From Chloroflexia bacterium SDU3-3 (lineage in GTDB: Bacteria; Chloroflexota; Chloroflexia; Chloroflexales; Roseiflexaceae), in NCBI GenBank assembly GCA_009268125.1, contig WBOU01000009.1, positions 176,214-240,213 on the forward strand: a stretch of DNA of 64,000 bases, in the 5' to 3' direction. Below, piece by piece: positions 17,981-24,590 of the stretch (position 1 is the stretch's first letter; every line of letters begins with the position of its first letter). Position numbers and translations under genes: made by a program. The notes beneath the pieces were generated by a model that was not told the origin of the DNA, did no database searches, and saw nothing but the letters and a program-made list of their open reading frames with translations.

Positions 17981-18379
17981 TTAGGCAAATCGTGACATGA
18001 GCGGAATAGTAGGTTGTAGGAAAGATGAGACCTCTTGTAGCAGGGCGTCAAGGTTGAACGGCTTGAAGATCACGCGCTGGATACCCGCGCGGCGGGCGGC
18101 ATAGAGCGTAGCGCCCACACCATAGGCGGTCATGGCGATGATCGGGACATCCTCGTGCAGCGGATCGGATCGGAGCTGGCGGGCAACCTCAAGCCCATCG
18201 ATACCCGGCAGATTGATATCCATCACGATCAGCGATGGGCGATGGCGATGGGCTTTCTGGACAGCTTCAAGGCCGCTTTCGGCCTCGATGACACGGCAGC
18301 CATTCTTGGTGAGAAGTCGCGTGACGATCTTGCGAATATCGGCGGAATCATCAACTACCAGAACAAGGTTGGTTGTCAT
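17981..18379 (-). CDS. Single-domain response regulator (receiver)
   Basis: 132 residues, one CheY-like receiver. The acidic pair is DD in LVLVVDDSADIRK, the phospho-acceptor Asp is in LIVMDINLPGIDG, the switch Thr is in IIAMTAYG and the Lys in VIFKPFN. There is no output domain. ATG at 18379 was chosen because GGGAAGG lies 8 nt upstream; the extension further upstream would contain the leader. No kinase lies close by, so the partner is elsewhere. Confidence 0.92.
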   Translation of the reverse strand: MTTNLVLVVDDSADIRKIVTRLLTKNGCRVIEAESGLEAVQKAHRHRPSLIVMDINLPGIDGLEVARQLRSDPLHEDVPIIAMTAYGVGATLYAARRAGIQRVIFKPFNLDALLQEVSSFLQPTIPLMSRFA

Positions 18380-18473
18380 GGGCGTGCCTTCCCATCTGTA
18401 TATGCATGCGGGACGAGATCTGGCAGGGTATCGCAACGGGATATATTGTTGCAACTACATTATGTCGTAGAAC

Positions 18474-18502
18474 AGTATAGTGGATAGGGCGGGCTGAGTC
18501 AA
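18474..18502 (-). promoter_or_regulatory. Promoter of the receiver-protein gene
   Basis: Minus strand TTGACT (18502-18497), 17-nt spacer, TATACT (18479-18474). The predicted leader is about 90 nt and includes an inverted TTGCAAC/GTTGCGA-like sequence around 18430-18455. Confidence 0.7.
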
Positions 18503-19097
18503 TGCAATTTTAATGAAATTCTTACAATTTTTTCCTTAAAAGATAAATGCCCGCCTGGGATTAGGCACCCCAAGATAGTCTACATGCTGAAACGCCAAAA
18601 TAATCCTAGCGGTAGCCTAATACCATTTTATTACCACCGGTAATACTTGCCTTGCTAGTATCATTCACGCGCAGAGCCACCCGTTTAAATAAGTACTTCT
18701 CGTCTACTCATGCGGCTGTTAGGGCAGGCAATAGCATGCCTGTTCGTGCTCTTTTTCTTTGCGTGCGCTTGTAGCCACATGCGTCTGCAAGTGTAGCCAG
18801 ATTATAAAGCGGAGCATGTTCATCGCGATCGCAAACAGCGAATCAATATCATGCCAATTATGACGATCAGGCCCAGAGATCGAATCAAACATAAGGTATA
18901 TAACGCATCGCACAATCATACAACAATCGGACTAGATGCTCCCGCTTATTTTGCAACATATGCGCAAAGAACGATCATAGCGATCATAATCATCACCCAA
19001 CGGGCAAGCATGAATCTGCTCCCCAAGCGATGCTTGGAGAGCAGAAATGATGGCCCCATTTCTATGACAGAGCCTATGATCCTTCCAAAACTGACGA
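18503..19097. other. AT-rich stretch without a supportable gene
   Basis: About 600 bases with lower GC than the flanks and no gene with codon bias or ribosome site. The minus strand between 18719 and 18919 can be read as 66 codons (with LFAIAMNMLRFIIWLH near the end) that faintly resembles a transposase tail, but nothing supports it. A hairpin at 19016-19044 (13 bp, one mismatch) may end the EF-G gene. Confidence 0.5.
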
Positions 19098-21194
19098 TCA
19101 GTGTGAGATGTGCGCCTTCTTCTGGGCCTCGACGAGGGCGGCCAGCAGGTGGGCAGGCACATCGTCGTAGTGGTCGAAGCGCTGCGAGAAGTGGCCGCGC
19201 CCCTGGGTCATCGAGCGCAGGTCGGTAGCGTAGCGCAGGATCTCGGACAGCGGCACGTGGGCGGTGATGTGGGTGTGGCCATTCTCGGGCAGCATGCCCA
19301 GCACGCGCCCGCGCCGCGTGGTGATGTCGCCCATGATGTCGCCGGCAAACTGATCGGGGATGTTGATCTCCAGCTGGTAGACCGGCTCCAGCAGCGCGGC
19401 ACCGGCCTTGAGCGCGGCCTGCTTGAAGGCCTCGTGCCCGGCGATCTGGAAGGCGATGTCCTTGCTGTCCACGGGGTGCATCTTGCCGTCGAACAGCTCG
19501 ACCCGCACATCGATCATGGGATTGCCAGTGATCACGCCCTCCTGCATGGCGGCGCGCACGCCCTTTTCAACCGAGGGGATAAACGAGCGGTCGATCACGC
19601 CGCCGACGATGGCGTTGACAAACTCCAGCGGGTCGGCGCGGTTCGGGTCGGTGGGCAGCGGCTCGACGCGGATGGTGACATCGGCGAACTGGCCAGCGCC
19701 GCCCGACTGCTTCTTGTGGCGGTACTGCGCCTCGGCCTTGCCGCGAATGGCCTCGCGGTAGGCCACCTTGGGCAGCTCGATATCGACATCGACATCGAAC
19801 TTGTGCTTCATGCGCTCGGCCAAGATCTGCAGGTGCGACTCGCCCAGGCCGGAGAGCAGGGTGCCGCCCTGACTGTCGCGGCTCAGGGTGATCGAGGGGT
19901 CCTCCTCGATCATGTGCTGCAGCGCGACGCCCATCTTGTCTAGATCGTTGCGGGTGTGGGGCTTGATCACGGCGGTGAACTCGACGGGCGGGAAGGCGAT
20001 CGGGGCTAGGCGCAGCGGGCGGTCGAGCTGGCAGAGCGTGTCGCCGGTGAGCGCGTCGGGCAGCTTGGTGGCCGCGCCGATGTCGCCCGCCACCAGCTCG
20101 GTGGTGGGGATCTGCTCTTTGCCGCGCAGCAGTACCAGCTGGCCGATGCGCTCTTCCTTGCCGGTGCGGGCGTTCATCACGGTGGTGTTGGCGGAGATCT
20201 TGCCGCTGTAGACCCGCAGGCACGAGACCTTGCCGTAGCGGTCGGAGATGGTCTTGAAGACCATCGCGCCTAGCGGCTGGGCGGTGCTGGGGCTGATGGC
20301 CACCGGCTTGCCCGTAGCTGGCTCGCTGGCCACGATGCTGACGCGGGCGGCGGAGGGGATGCAGTCGAGGATGCCATCCAGCAGCTGGGCGGTGCCCACG
20401 GCCTGGTCGGCGGCGCCGCACAGCACCGGCACGATCGAGCCGTTGGCGATGCCCGCGCGCAGGCCGCGCTGCAGCTCCTCGGGGGTGAGCGCGTCGGCCC
20501 CACCCTCAAGGTACTTTTCGATCAGGTCGTCGTTGGTGGCGGCGATCTTGTCGATCAGCTTCTCGCGCCACTCCAGCTCTAGCTCGCGGTGCTCGGCGGG
20601 GATGTCGGCGTCGACGAACGAGCCGTCGTGGGCGGGGGCGATCATCCAGGCGCGCTGGCGACGCAGCGAGATAATGCCCTTCAGCTCGCGCTGCGCGCCG
20701 ATCGGGATCTGCAGCGGGATGACCGAGGCATCCAGCAGCTGCTGGGCCTGCTCGACGGCGCGGAAGAAGTTGGCGTTCTCGCGGTCGAGCTTGTTGATGA
20801 AGAGGATGCGCGGCACGCCCAGCCGCACGGCCTCGGCCCAGGCGGCCTCGGTGCCGACCTCGACGCCGCCAGCGGCGTCGATCACGATCACCGCGCCCTC
20901 GACCACGCGCATGGCTGCGGCCACATCGCCTGCGAAGTCGGCGTAGCCGGGCACGTCGATCAGGTTGATCTTGTCGTCTTTCCACTCGATAGGGGCAACG
21001 GAGAGATTGATGGAGAGGTGTCGCTTCTGCTCATCCGGGTCGTAATCGCTGACGGTGTTGGCATCCTCGACTCGTCCAGCGCGGGGTATAGCCTTGGCGG
21101 TGAGCAGCAGCGATTCGAACAGGGTCGTCTTCCCGCATCCGCCATGGCCAAAAAGCCCAACGTTGTGGATACGTTCAGTGCCATAGGTTCGCAT
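19098..21194 (-). CDS. EF-G-like translational GTPase (EF-G paralogue)
   Basis: 698 residues with all EF-G domains in order. The GTPase domain has GHGGCGKTT (residues 16-24) instead of the GHIDAGKTT of canonical EF-G, DVPGYADFAGD as G3, and NKLD as G4; domain II, domain III (IEEDPSITLSRD), domain IV and the C-terminal EF-G fold follow. The P-loop variant marks the second EF-G subfamily (as in the Thermus EF-G-2). Canonical fusA is not in this window. The second of two ATGs (21194) is better spaced after AAGGAGGA. Probable role: ribosome-associated GTPase, exact function uncertain. Confidence 0.92.
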   Translation of the reverse strand: MRTYGTERIHNVGLFGHGGCGKTTLFESLLLTAKAIPRAGRVEDANTVSDYDPDEQKRHLSINLSVAPIEWKDDKINLIDVPGYADFAGDVAAAMRVVEGAVIVIDAAGGVEVGTEAAWAEAVRLGVPRILFINKLDRENANFFRAVEQAQQLLDASVIPLQIPIGAQRELKGIISLRRQRAWMIAPAHDGSFVDADIPAEHRELELEWREKLIDKIAATNDDLIEKYLEGGADALTPEELQRGLRAGIANGSIVPVLCGAADQAVGTAQLLDGILDCIPSAARVSIVASEPATGKPVAISPSTAQPLGAMVFKTISDRYGKVSCLRVYSGKISANTTVMNARTGKEERIGQLVLLRGKEQIPTTELVAGDIGAATKLPDALTGDTLCQLDRPLRLAPIAFPPVEFTAVIKPHTRNDLDKMGVALQHMIEEDPSITLSRDSQGGTLLSGLGESHLQILAERMKHKFDVDVDIELPKVAYREAIRGKAEAQYRHKKQSGGAGQFADVTIRVEPLPTDPNRADPLEFVNAIVGGVIDRSFIPSVEKGVRAAMQEGVITGNPMIDVRVELFDGKMHPVDSKDIAFQIAGHEAFKQAALKAGAALLEPVYQLEINIPDQFAGDIMGDITTRRGRVLGMLPENGHTHITAHVPLSEILRYATDLRSMTQGRGHFSQRFDHYDDVPAHLLAALVEAQKKAHISH

Positions 21195-21264
21195 CATGTC
21201 CTCCTTGACGACGCGAAGTCGCCCACGTAGAGCCAACGGGCAGTCCCAGAGGAGTCGAACGGAC

Positions 21265-21285
21265 CCGAGCAGCGGCCCTGCTCGG
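21265..21285 (-). promoter_or_regulatory. Leader hairpin of the EF-G-like gene
   Basis: Perfect 8-bp stem (CCGAGCAG/CTGCTCGG) with a 5-nt loop, inside the 150-nt predicted leader, about 70 nt before the start codon. Too far from a T-run to be a classic terminator; could be regulatory. Confidence 0.45.
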
Positions 21286-21348
21286 CTCCCGGCGGTTTGT
21301 CACGTTGGTTCCAATACCGCTCTCCACTGTTCCGTGGGGATTAAGGGT

Positions 21349-21377
21349 ATGTTATCGAAGTTTGCGGGCGGGGTCAA
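21349..21377 (-). promoter_or_regulatory. Promoter of the EF-G-like gene
   Basis: Minus strand TTGACC (21377-21372), 17-nt spacer, TAACAT (21354-21349). Confidence 0.55.
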
Positions 21378-21537
21378 TAGCCAAAAAAAGGCGCTGTGTT
21401 GTGGTTTCAACACCATGGGGTGGCGGTGGGTTGCGGAAGCAACACAGGCGGCGGCGGATGCACAGATTGCGCGTTCGGGCAAGTTGCCCTGTCTATGAGT
21501 AGGGTTTATGCGTTCTCGACAGTTCGCCAAATCTTTT

Positions 21538-21566
21538 ACCACCAAGACACCAAGACACCAAGGAAC
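21538..21566. repeat. ACCAAGACACCAAG short tandem motif
   Basis: CACCAAGA is repeated three times in succession. Related ACCACGAAG-type words occur at 29296-29331, 38798-38815, 41703-41722 and (reverse) 44594-44615, always between genes. Confidence 0.55.
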
Positions 21567-21728
21567 AACGGGAACCACTCCCCACGAAGGCTTGAAGATT
21601 CGAGGAAGAAAGCGATAACACCTGCGCGTCTTCGTGGTGAAAAATCCCTGGCGAATCAAGAACGCATAGACCCTAGTCTATGGGTATTAGGGAGGAAGCA
21701 GGAGGGCTAGGCCGCCCACGGGTGATTG

Positions 21729-21808
21729 GGTGCATGCCCTGCGCAGGCGGCACCCGTGGGCCTGCCCCTCGGAACCCCGCCAGGGGGCATCGCCCTCACA
21801 TGGTGTCA
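21729..21808. repeat. Repeat module B, copy 1
   Basis: GC-rich module starting TGCATGCCCTGCGC and ending near CATCGCCCTCACATGGTG. Shares with the other copies the core CGGAACCCCGCCAGGGGGCA. This copy and copy 2 end in CACATGGTGTCACTTT, the later copies in GGAACCCCCAATTT. Confidence 0.75.
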
Positions 21809-21905
21809 CTTTTATGGTTTGCTGAGGCATTTTGACGAAAAGGTGCGTTGCCGTTGATTCGTCAGGGTGCGCCTTCGTGGAATAGTGGGTGTGTTTGGAT
21901 GGTGG

Positions 21906-21990
21906 TGGATGCCCTGTGCGGGCGGCACCAAGGGCTCCGCGCCCTTGGAACCCCGCCAGGGGCATCGCCCCTCACATGGTGTCACTTTGG
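21906..21990. repeat. Repeat module B, copy 2
   Basis: Starts GGATGCCCTGTGCGGGCGGC and ends CACATGGTGTCACTTTGG; followed after 11 nt by the A foldback. Confidence 0.75.
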
Positions 21991-22001
21991 AGTGGTTCTG
22001 C

Positions 22002-22050
22002 GTCGGCCCGACCGTGGGCAATGCTTGAAGTGTTGCCCGGTCGGGTCGAC
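22002..22050. repeat. 49-nt foldback repeat A, copy 1
   Basis: Arms GTCGGCCCGACCG (22002-22014) and CGGTCGGGTCGAC (22038-22050), inner GGCAA/TTGCC pair. Base 6 of the left arm pairs C-G here, T-A in copy 2 and G-C in copy 3. This copy has one G-T wobble. Confidence 0.85.
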
Positions 22051-22089
22051 CGGTTGCGGCTTCGATGAAGGTGATCCTTTTGTTTGGTG

Positions 22090-22176
22090 GGTGGATGCCC
22101 TGCGCGGGCGGCGCCGAGGGGCCAGCCCCTCGGAACCCCGCCAGGGGGCATCGCCCCCTTGGAACCCCCAATTTGT
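22090..22176. repeat. Repeat module B, copy 3
   Basis: Contains the self-complementary GAGGGGCCAGCCCCTC and ends with CGCCCCCTTGGAACCCCCAA. Nearly identical to copy 4 at 29500-29577. Confidence 0.8.
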
Positions 22177-22205
22177 AGCCTTCCTATGCCGAAATCCGGC
22201 GGCTG

Positions 22206-22262
22206 ATGTGTGTGCATATGGCCAGTGTGCACGAGCGGCACCTTCGCCGTATGGGTCGGGTG
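22206..22262. repeat. Repeat module E, copy 1
   Basis: Core GTGCATATGGCCA, then GAGCGGCACCTTCGCCG and ATGGGTCGGGT. It follows module B, as in the second composite at 29.4 kb. Confidence 0.7.
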
Positions 22263-22369
22263 GGATAGTGCGCCACGATCACGCATTGTGTGAAGCGGGT
22301 CGGGAGCGACGCCCGCAATGCACTACCACAGGTGGAAGGGCGTACCTCGTGTCCGCCCCATCGCCATGC

Positions 22370-22450
22370 GCCGCATGCATCGCCATCCCACTCGATGCAC
22401 GCGGCGCGGGCGGGCATACAACCCGCCCCTACGTCAATGATCGTATCGTT
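22370..22450. repeat. Repeat module C, copy 1
   Basis: GGCGCGGGCGGGCATACAAC then CCGCCCCTACGTCAATGATC. The GCGGGC...GCCCGC halves form an inverted repeat. Matches 39139-39190 in sequence and in the preceding CGATG-rich bases. Confidence 0.7.
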
Positions 22451-22492
22451 GGTTCTGCATAGCCGAGGGTGCTGCATGATCAAGGGTGAGGT

Positions 22493-22539
22493 TCACCGGC
22501 CAGACAGGGGGGTCACCGGCCAGACAGGGGGGTTCACCG
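22493..22539. repeat. 20-bp tandem repeat, 2.3 copies
   Basis: Unit TCACCGGCCAGACAGGGGGG at 22493-22512 and 22513-22532, followed by TTCACCG. Confidence 0.85.
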
Positions 22540-22718
22540 AATAAAAGATCTTTTTCGACGCTTGTATGTTGAATAGACAGATAAAAGCATGTCTTCTGCT
22601 TGAGCGAGCGTATTCTGGATGAAGATAGTGCTTCGGGCATGGGCGATATGATATTTTCTATCTATCATGCATTCATCTATCGTGTAGAGATCACCCGCTA
22701 CGATAAAAATGCGCGGCC

Positions 22719-22772
22719 TTGCCCATCCAGCGAAGGCGCGTGTAGCTGGCGGCTGGCCATGATCAAGCCCGC
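22719..22772. repeat. Repeat module D, copy 1
   Basis: CTTGCCCATCCAGCGAAGG, then GGCTGGCCATGATC. The same words occur in the same order at 39297-39345. Confidence 0.6.
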
Positions 22773-22901
22773 AGCGACGAGGGCTTGGCGCGGAGGAAGG
22801 CAGATTTTCCCCAAGATCGTGTCGGCGCTCCGTGCTATCACATCTTCATCACCGTCGCGCCTTCGCGGTATTCGTCCCCTTTGCGGCTGTGTAGAGCGGC
22901 C

Positions 22902-22931
22902 TTGCCAAGAGCGATTCGGCAGGCCTATAAT
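22902..22931 (+). promoter_or_regulatory. Promoter of the SDR gene, predicted leaderless
   Basis: TTGCCA (22902-22907), 18-nt spacer, TATAAT (22926-22931). Only six bases separate the -10 from ATG at 22938, so transcription should start at or next to the A of ATG. No ribosome site is present. Confidence 0.75.
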
Positions 22932-22937
22932 CGGCCC

Positions 22938-23708
22938 ATGAACATACAAGGAAAAGTTGTGGTAATCACCGGCGCTTCGTCGGGGATCGGGGCGGCGGCG
23001 GCGCGGGCGTTTGCGGCGGCGGGGGCCAGGCTGGTGCTGGCGGCGCGCGGCGAGCAGCAGCTGCGGGCCGTGGCCGAGGAGACGGGCGGGCTGGCGGTGC
23101 CGACCGATGTGGCCAGCCGCGCCGACACCGATGCGCTGGTGGCGCGGGCCTGCGAGGCCTTCGGCGGGGTGGATGTGCTGGTGAACAACGCCGGGGTGGG
23201 CATCGCGTCGCCGGTGGGGGCGATCCGCGAGGAGGACATGCTGGCGGCGCTGCGGGTGAATGTGCTGGGGCCGCTGGCGCTAACCCAGGCGGCGCTGCCC
23301 GCGCTGCGCGAGCGGGGCGGGCAGGTGATCTTCGTGTCGTCGGTGGTGGGGCTGCGGGCGCTGCCCTACCTGGGCGGCTACGCGGCCACCAAGGCCGCGC
23401 TCGACCGCCTGAGCGAGGCGCTGCGGGTGGAGCTGCGGGGCAGCGGCGTGGCGGTGACGCTGGCGCGGCCCGGCACCACCAGCACGGGGTTTGCGGGCAG
23501 CAGGCTGGGCAGCGGCCACGAGCGGCGGCGCATGAGCAGCCGCGCCGTGCCGCCCGAGCAGGTGGCGCGGGCGCTGGTGCGCGCGGCGCAGCGGCGGCCC
23601 CGCGTGGTCTACGCGGCCTTCGGCGATCGGCTGAACATCCTGTTTAGCCTGCTGACGCCGAGCCTGACCGACCGGCTGCTGGGCTGGGCGTTCCAGTGGG
23701 AGGCGTAG
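22938..23708 (+). CDS. Short-chain dehydrogenase/reductase (SDR)
   Basis: 256 residues, classical SDR. NAD(P)-binding TGASSGIG at residues 11-18, NNAG in VLVNNAGVGIAS, catalytic Ser in VSSVVG and the Y-x-x-x-K in GYAATKAALDRL. The start ATG at 22938 begins at the first strand (MNIQGKVVVITGASSGIG) and matches the leaderless promoter. R in AARGEQQ after the second strand suggests NADP preference (inference). The 3' end overlaps the opposing phosphatase gene by 65 nt. Substrate unknown. Confidence 0.93.
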   Translation: MNIQGKVVVITGASSGIGAAAARAFAAAGARLVLAARGEQQLRAVAEETGGLAVPTDVASRADTDALVARACEAFGGVDVLVNNAGVGIASPVGAIREEDMLAALRVNVLGPLALTQAALPALRERGGQVIFVSSVVGLRALPYLGGYAATKAALDRLSEALRVELRGSGVAVTLARPGTTSTGFAGSRLGSGHERRRMSSRAVPPEQVARALVRAAQRRPRVVYAAFGDRLNILFSLLTPSLTDRLLGWAFQWEA

Positions 23709-24228
23709 CGCGCGCCCTGGCCTCCCACTCGGCCAGGCGGCGGCGCTGGCGGCCATTGAGCCGGATGATCGGGCGGGCGTGGTAGATGCGGCCCAGCGCC
23801 TCGGCGTAGCTGGCGCCCTCGGCCACGAGGAAGGCCGCCGCCGTGAGCGGCGCGCGCCCGACGCCCGCGTGGCAGTGCACCAGCGTAGGCATGCCCTGGG
23901 CGCGGGACTCGCGCAGGAAGGCCACCGCCTGATCGAGCTGTTCGAGCGAGGGCGGGTGGAAGTCGCGCACCTCCAGGCGCAGGGTGCGCAGCGGCAGCGG
24001 GTCGCAGAAGGCGTCCTCGCGCTCGCCCTGGAGGCTGAGCACGGCACGCACGCCCAGGGCGTGCAGGGCGGGCCACGCGGCCAGAGAGAACTCGCCGCCG
24101 ACGTACAGCATGCTATCGACCTGCGAGAGGTTGGGGCCGACCACGCGCCGCCACTGGGTGCGCAGGTAGCGCAGCCACAGCGCGGGGGCGAGCGGCGGGG
24201 GCGAGCCAGGCTCTAGGGGAGGGATCAT
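23644..24228 (-). CDS. Tyrosine/dual-specificity protein phosphatase
   Basis: 194 residues. The active-site loop VHCHAGVGRAP (HCxxGxxR) lies near residues 120-130, with the general acid Asp probably in VRDFHPPS. The domain is preceded by VDSMLYVGGEFSLAAWPALHALGVRAVLSLQGE, characteristic of DSPc enzymes related to the eukaryotic laforin/PTPMT1-like set. The start ATG at 24228 begins the domain after a short Pro-rich segment. The last ~21 residues are low-complexity and are encoded on the antisense of the SDR, so the real domain ends earlier. Its promoter region is shared with the divergent RAM-domain gene. Confidence 0.88.
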   Translation of the reverse strand: MIPPLEPGSPPPLAPALWLRYLRTQWRRVVGPNLSQVDSMLYVGGEFSLAAWPALHALGVRAVLSLQGEREDAFCDPLPLRTLRLEVRDFHPPSLEQLDQAVAFLRESRAQGMPTLVHCHAGVGRAPLTAAAFLVAEGASYAEALGRIYHARPIIRLNGRQRRRLAEWEARARATPPTGTPSPAAGRSGSASAG

Positions 24229-24261
24229 CGATATCGCTCTTCGGTATGCGAAACGGCAGAT

Positions 24262-24276
24262 ATGGTAGTATACCAT
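24262..24276. promoter_or_regulatory. Perfect palindrome between divergent genes (operator-like)
   Basis: ATGGTA-GTA-TACCAT, 6-bp arms around 3 nt, between the phosphatase start (24228) and the RAM gene start (24308). Palindromes of this form are typical operator sites. The nearby protein with a RAM domain has no DNA-binding domain, so the regulator is unknown. Confidence 0.5.
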
Positions 24277-24307
24277 GCAGCAGAGCCACTAGAAGAAGGA
24301 GCGACGT

Positions 24308-24586
24308 ATGCTCACCGCCTTTGTGATGATTGACGCCGAGCAGGACAAGATCGTGGAGGTCGCGCAGGCCGTGGCCAACCTGCCGCACGTGGCCGAGGTC
24401 TACAGTGTGACCGGCGAGAACGACATTATCGCGGTGGTGCGGCTGGCCGACTACGAGCAGCTGGCCATCGCCGTGCCGGAGGGGATCGCGCGAATACCGG
24501 GGGTGGTGCGCACCAGCACCACGCTGGCGTTCCGGCGCTTCTCGGCCCAGGATCTGAGCGCCGCGTGGGACATCGGGGTCTCGTAG
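24308..24586 (+). CDS. Stand-alone Lrp/AsnC ligand-binding (RAM) domain protein
   Basis: 92 residues, only the alpha-beta sandwich of AsnC/Lrp (LTAFVMIDAEQDKIVEVAQAV, VAEVYSVTGENDIIAVVRL, GIARIPGVVRTSTTLAF); no helix-turn-helix. Stand-alone RAM proteins bind amino acids and usually sense rather than repress. AAGGAG is at 24296-24301. It is four nt from the next gene, implying co-transcription and a functional link with it. Confidence 0.9.
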   Translation: MLTAFVMIDAEQDKIVEVAQAVANLPHVAEVYSVTGENDIIAVVRLADYEQLAIAVPEGIARIPGVVRTSTTLAFRRFSAQDLSAAWDIGVS

Positions 24587-24590
24587 CGCC

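Larger units (their letters stand above)
21378..22901. other. Repeat island 1 (no genes)
   Basis: About 1.5 kb without credible coding sequence. It contains three copies of the GC-rich B module, one 49-nt foldback A, one E module, one C module, a 20-bp tandem repeat and one D module (listed separately), plus a run of ACCAAGACACCA tandem units at 21538-21566. Open frames here cross repeats and lack codon bias. Confidence 0.7.

Noticed and set aside
21241..21262. tRNA-like TPsiC sequence (GTTCGACTCC on the minus strand)
   Set aside because: The five-base T-stem, acceptor stem and CCA-side pairing could not be formed; the stretch is part of the EF-G leader.
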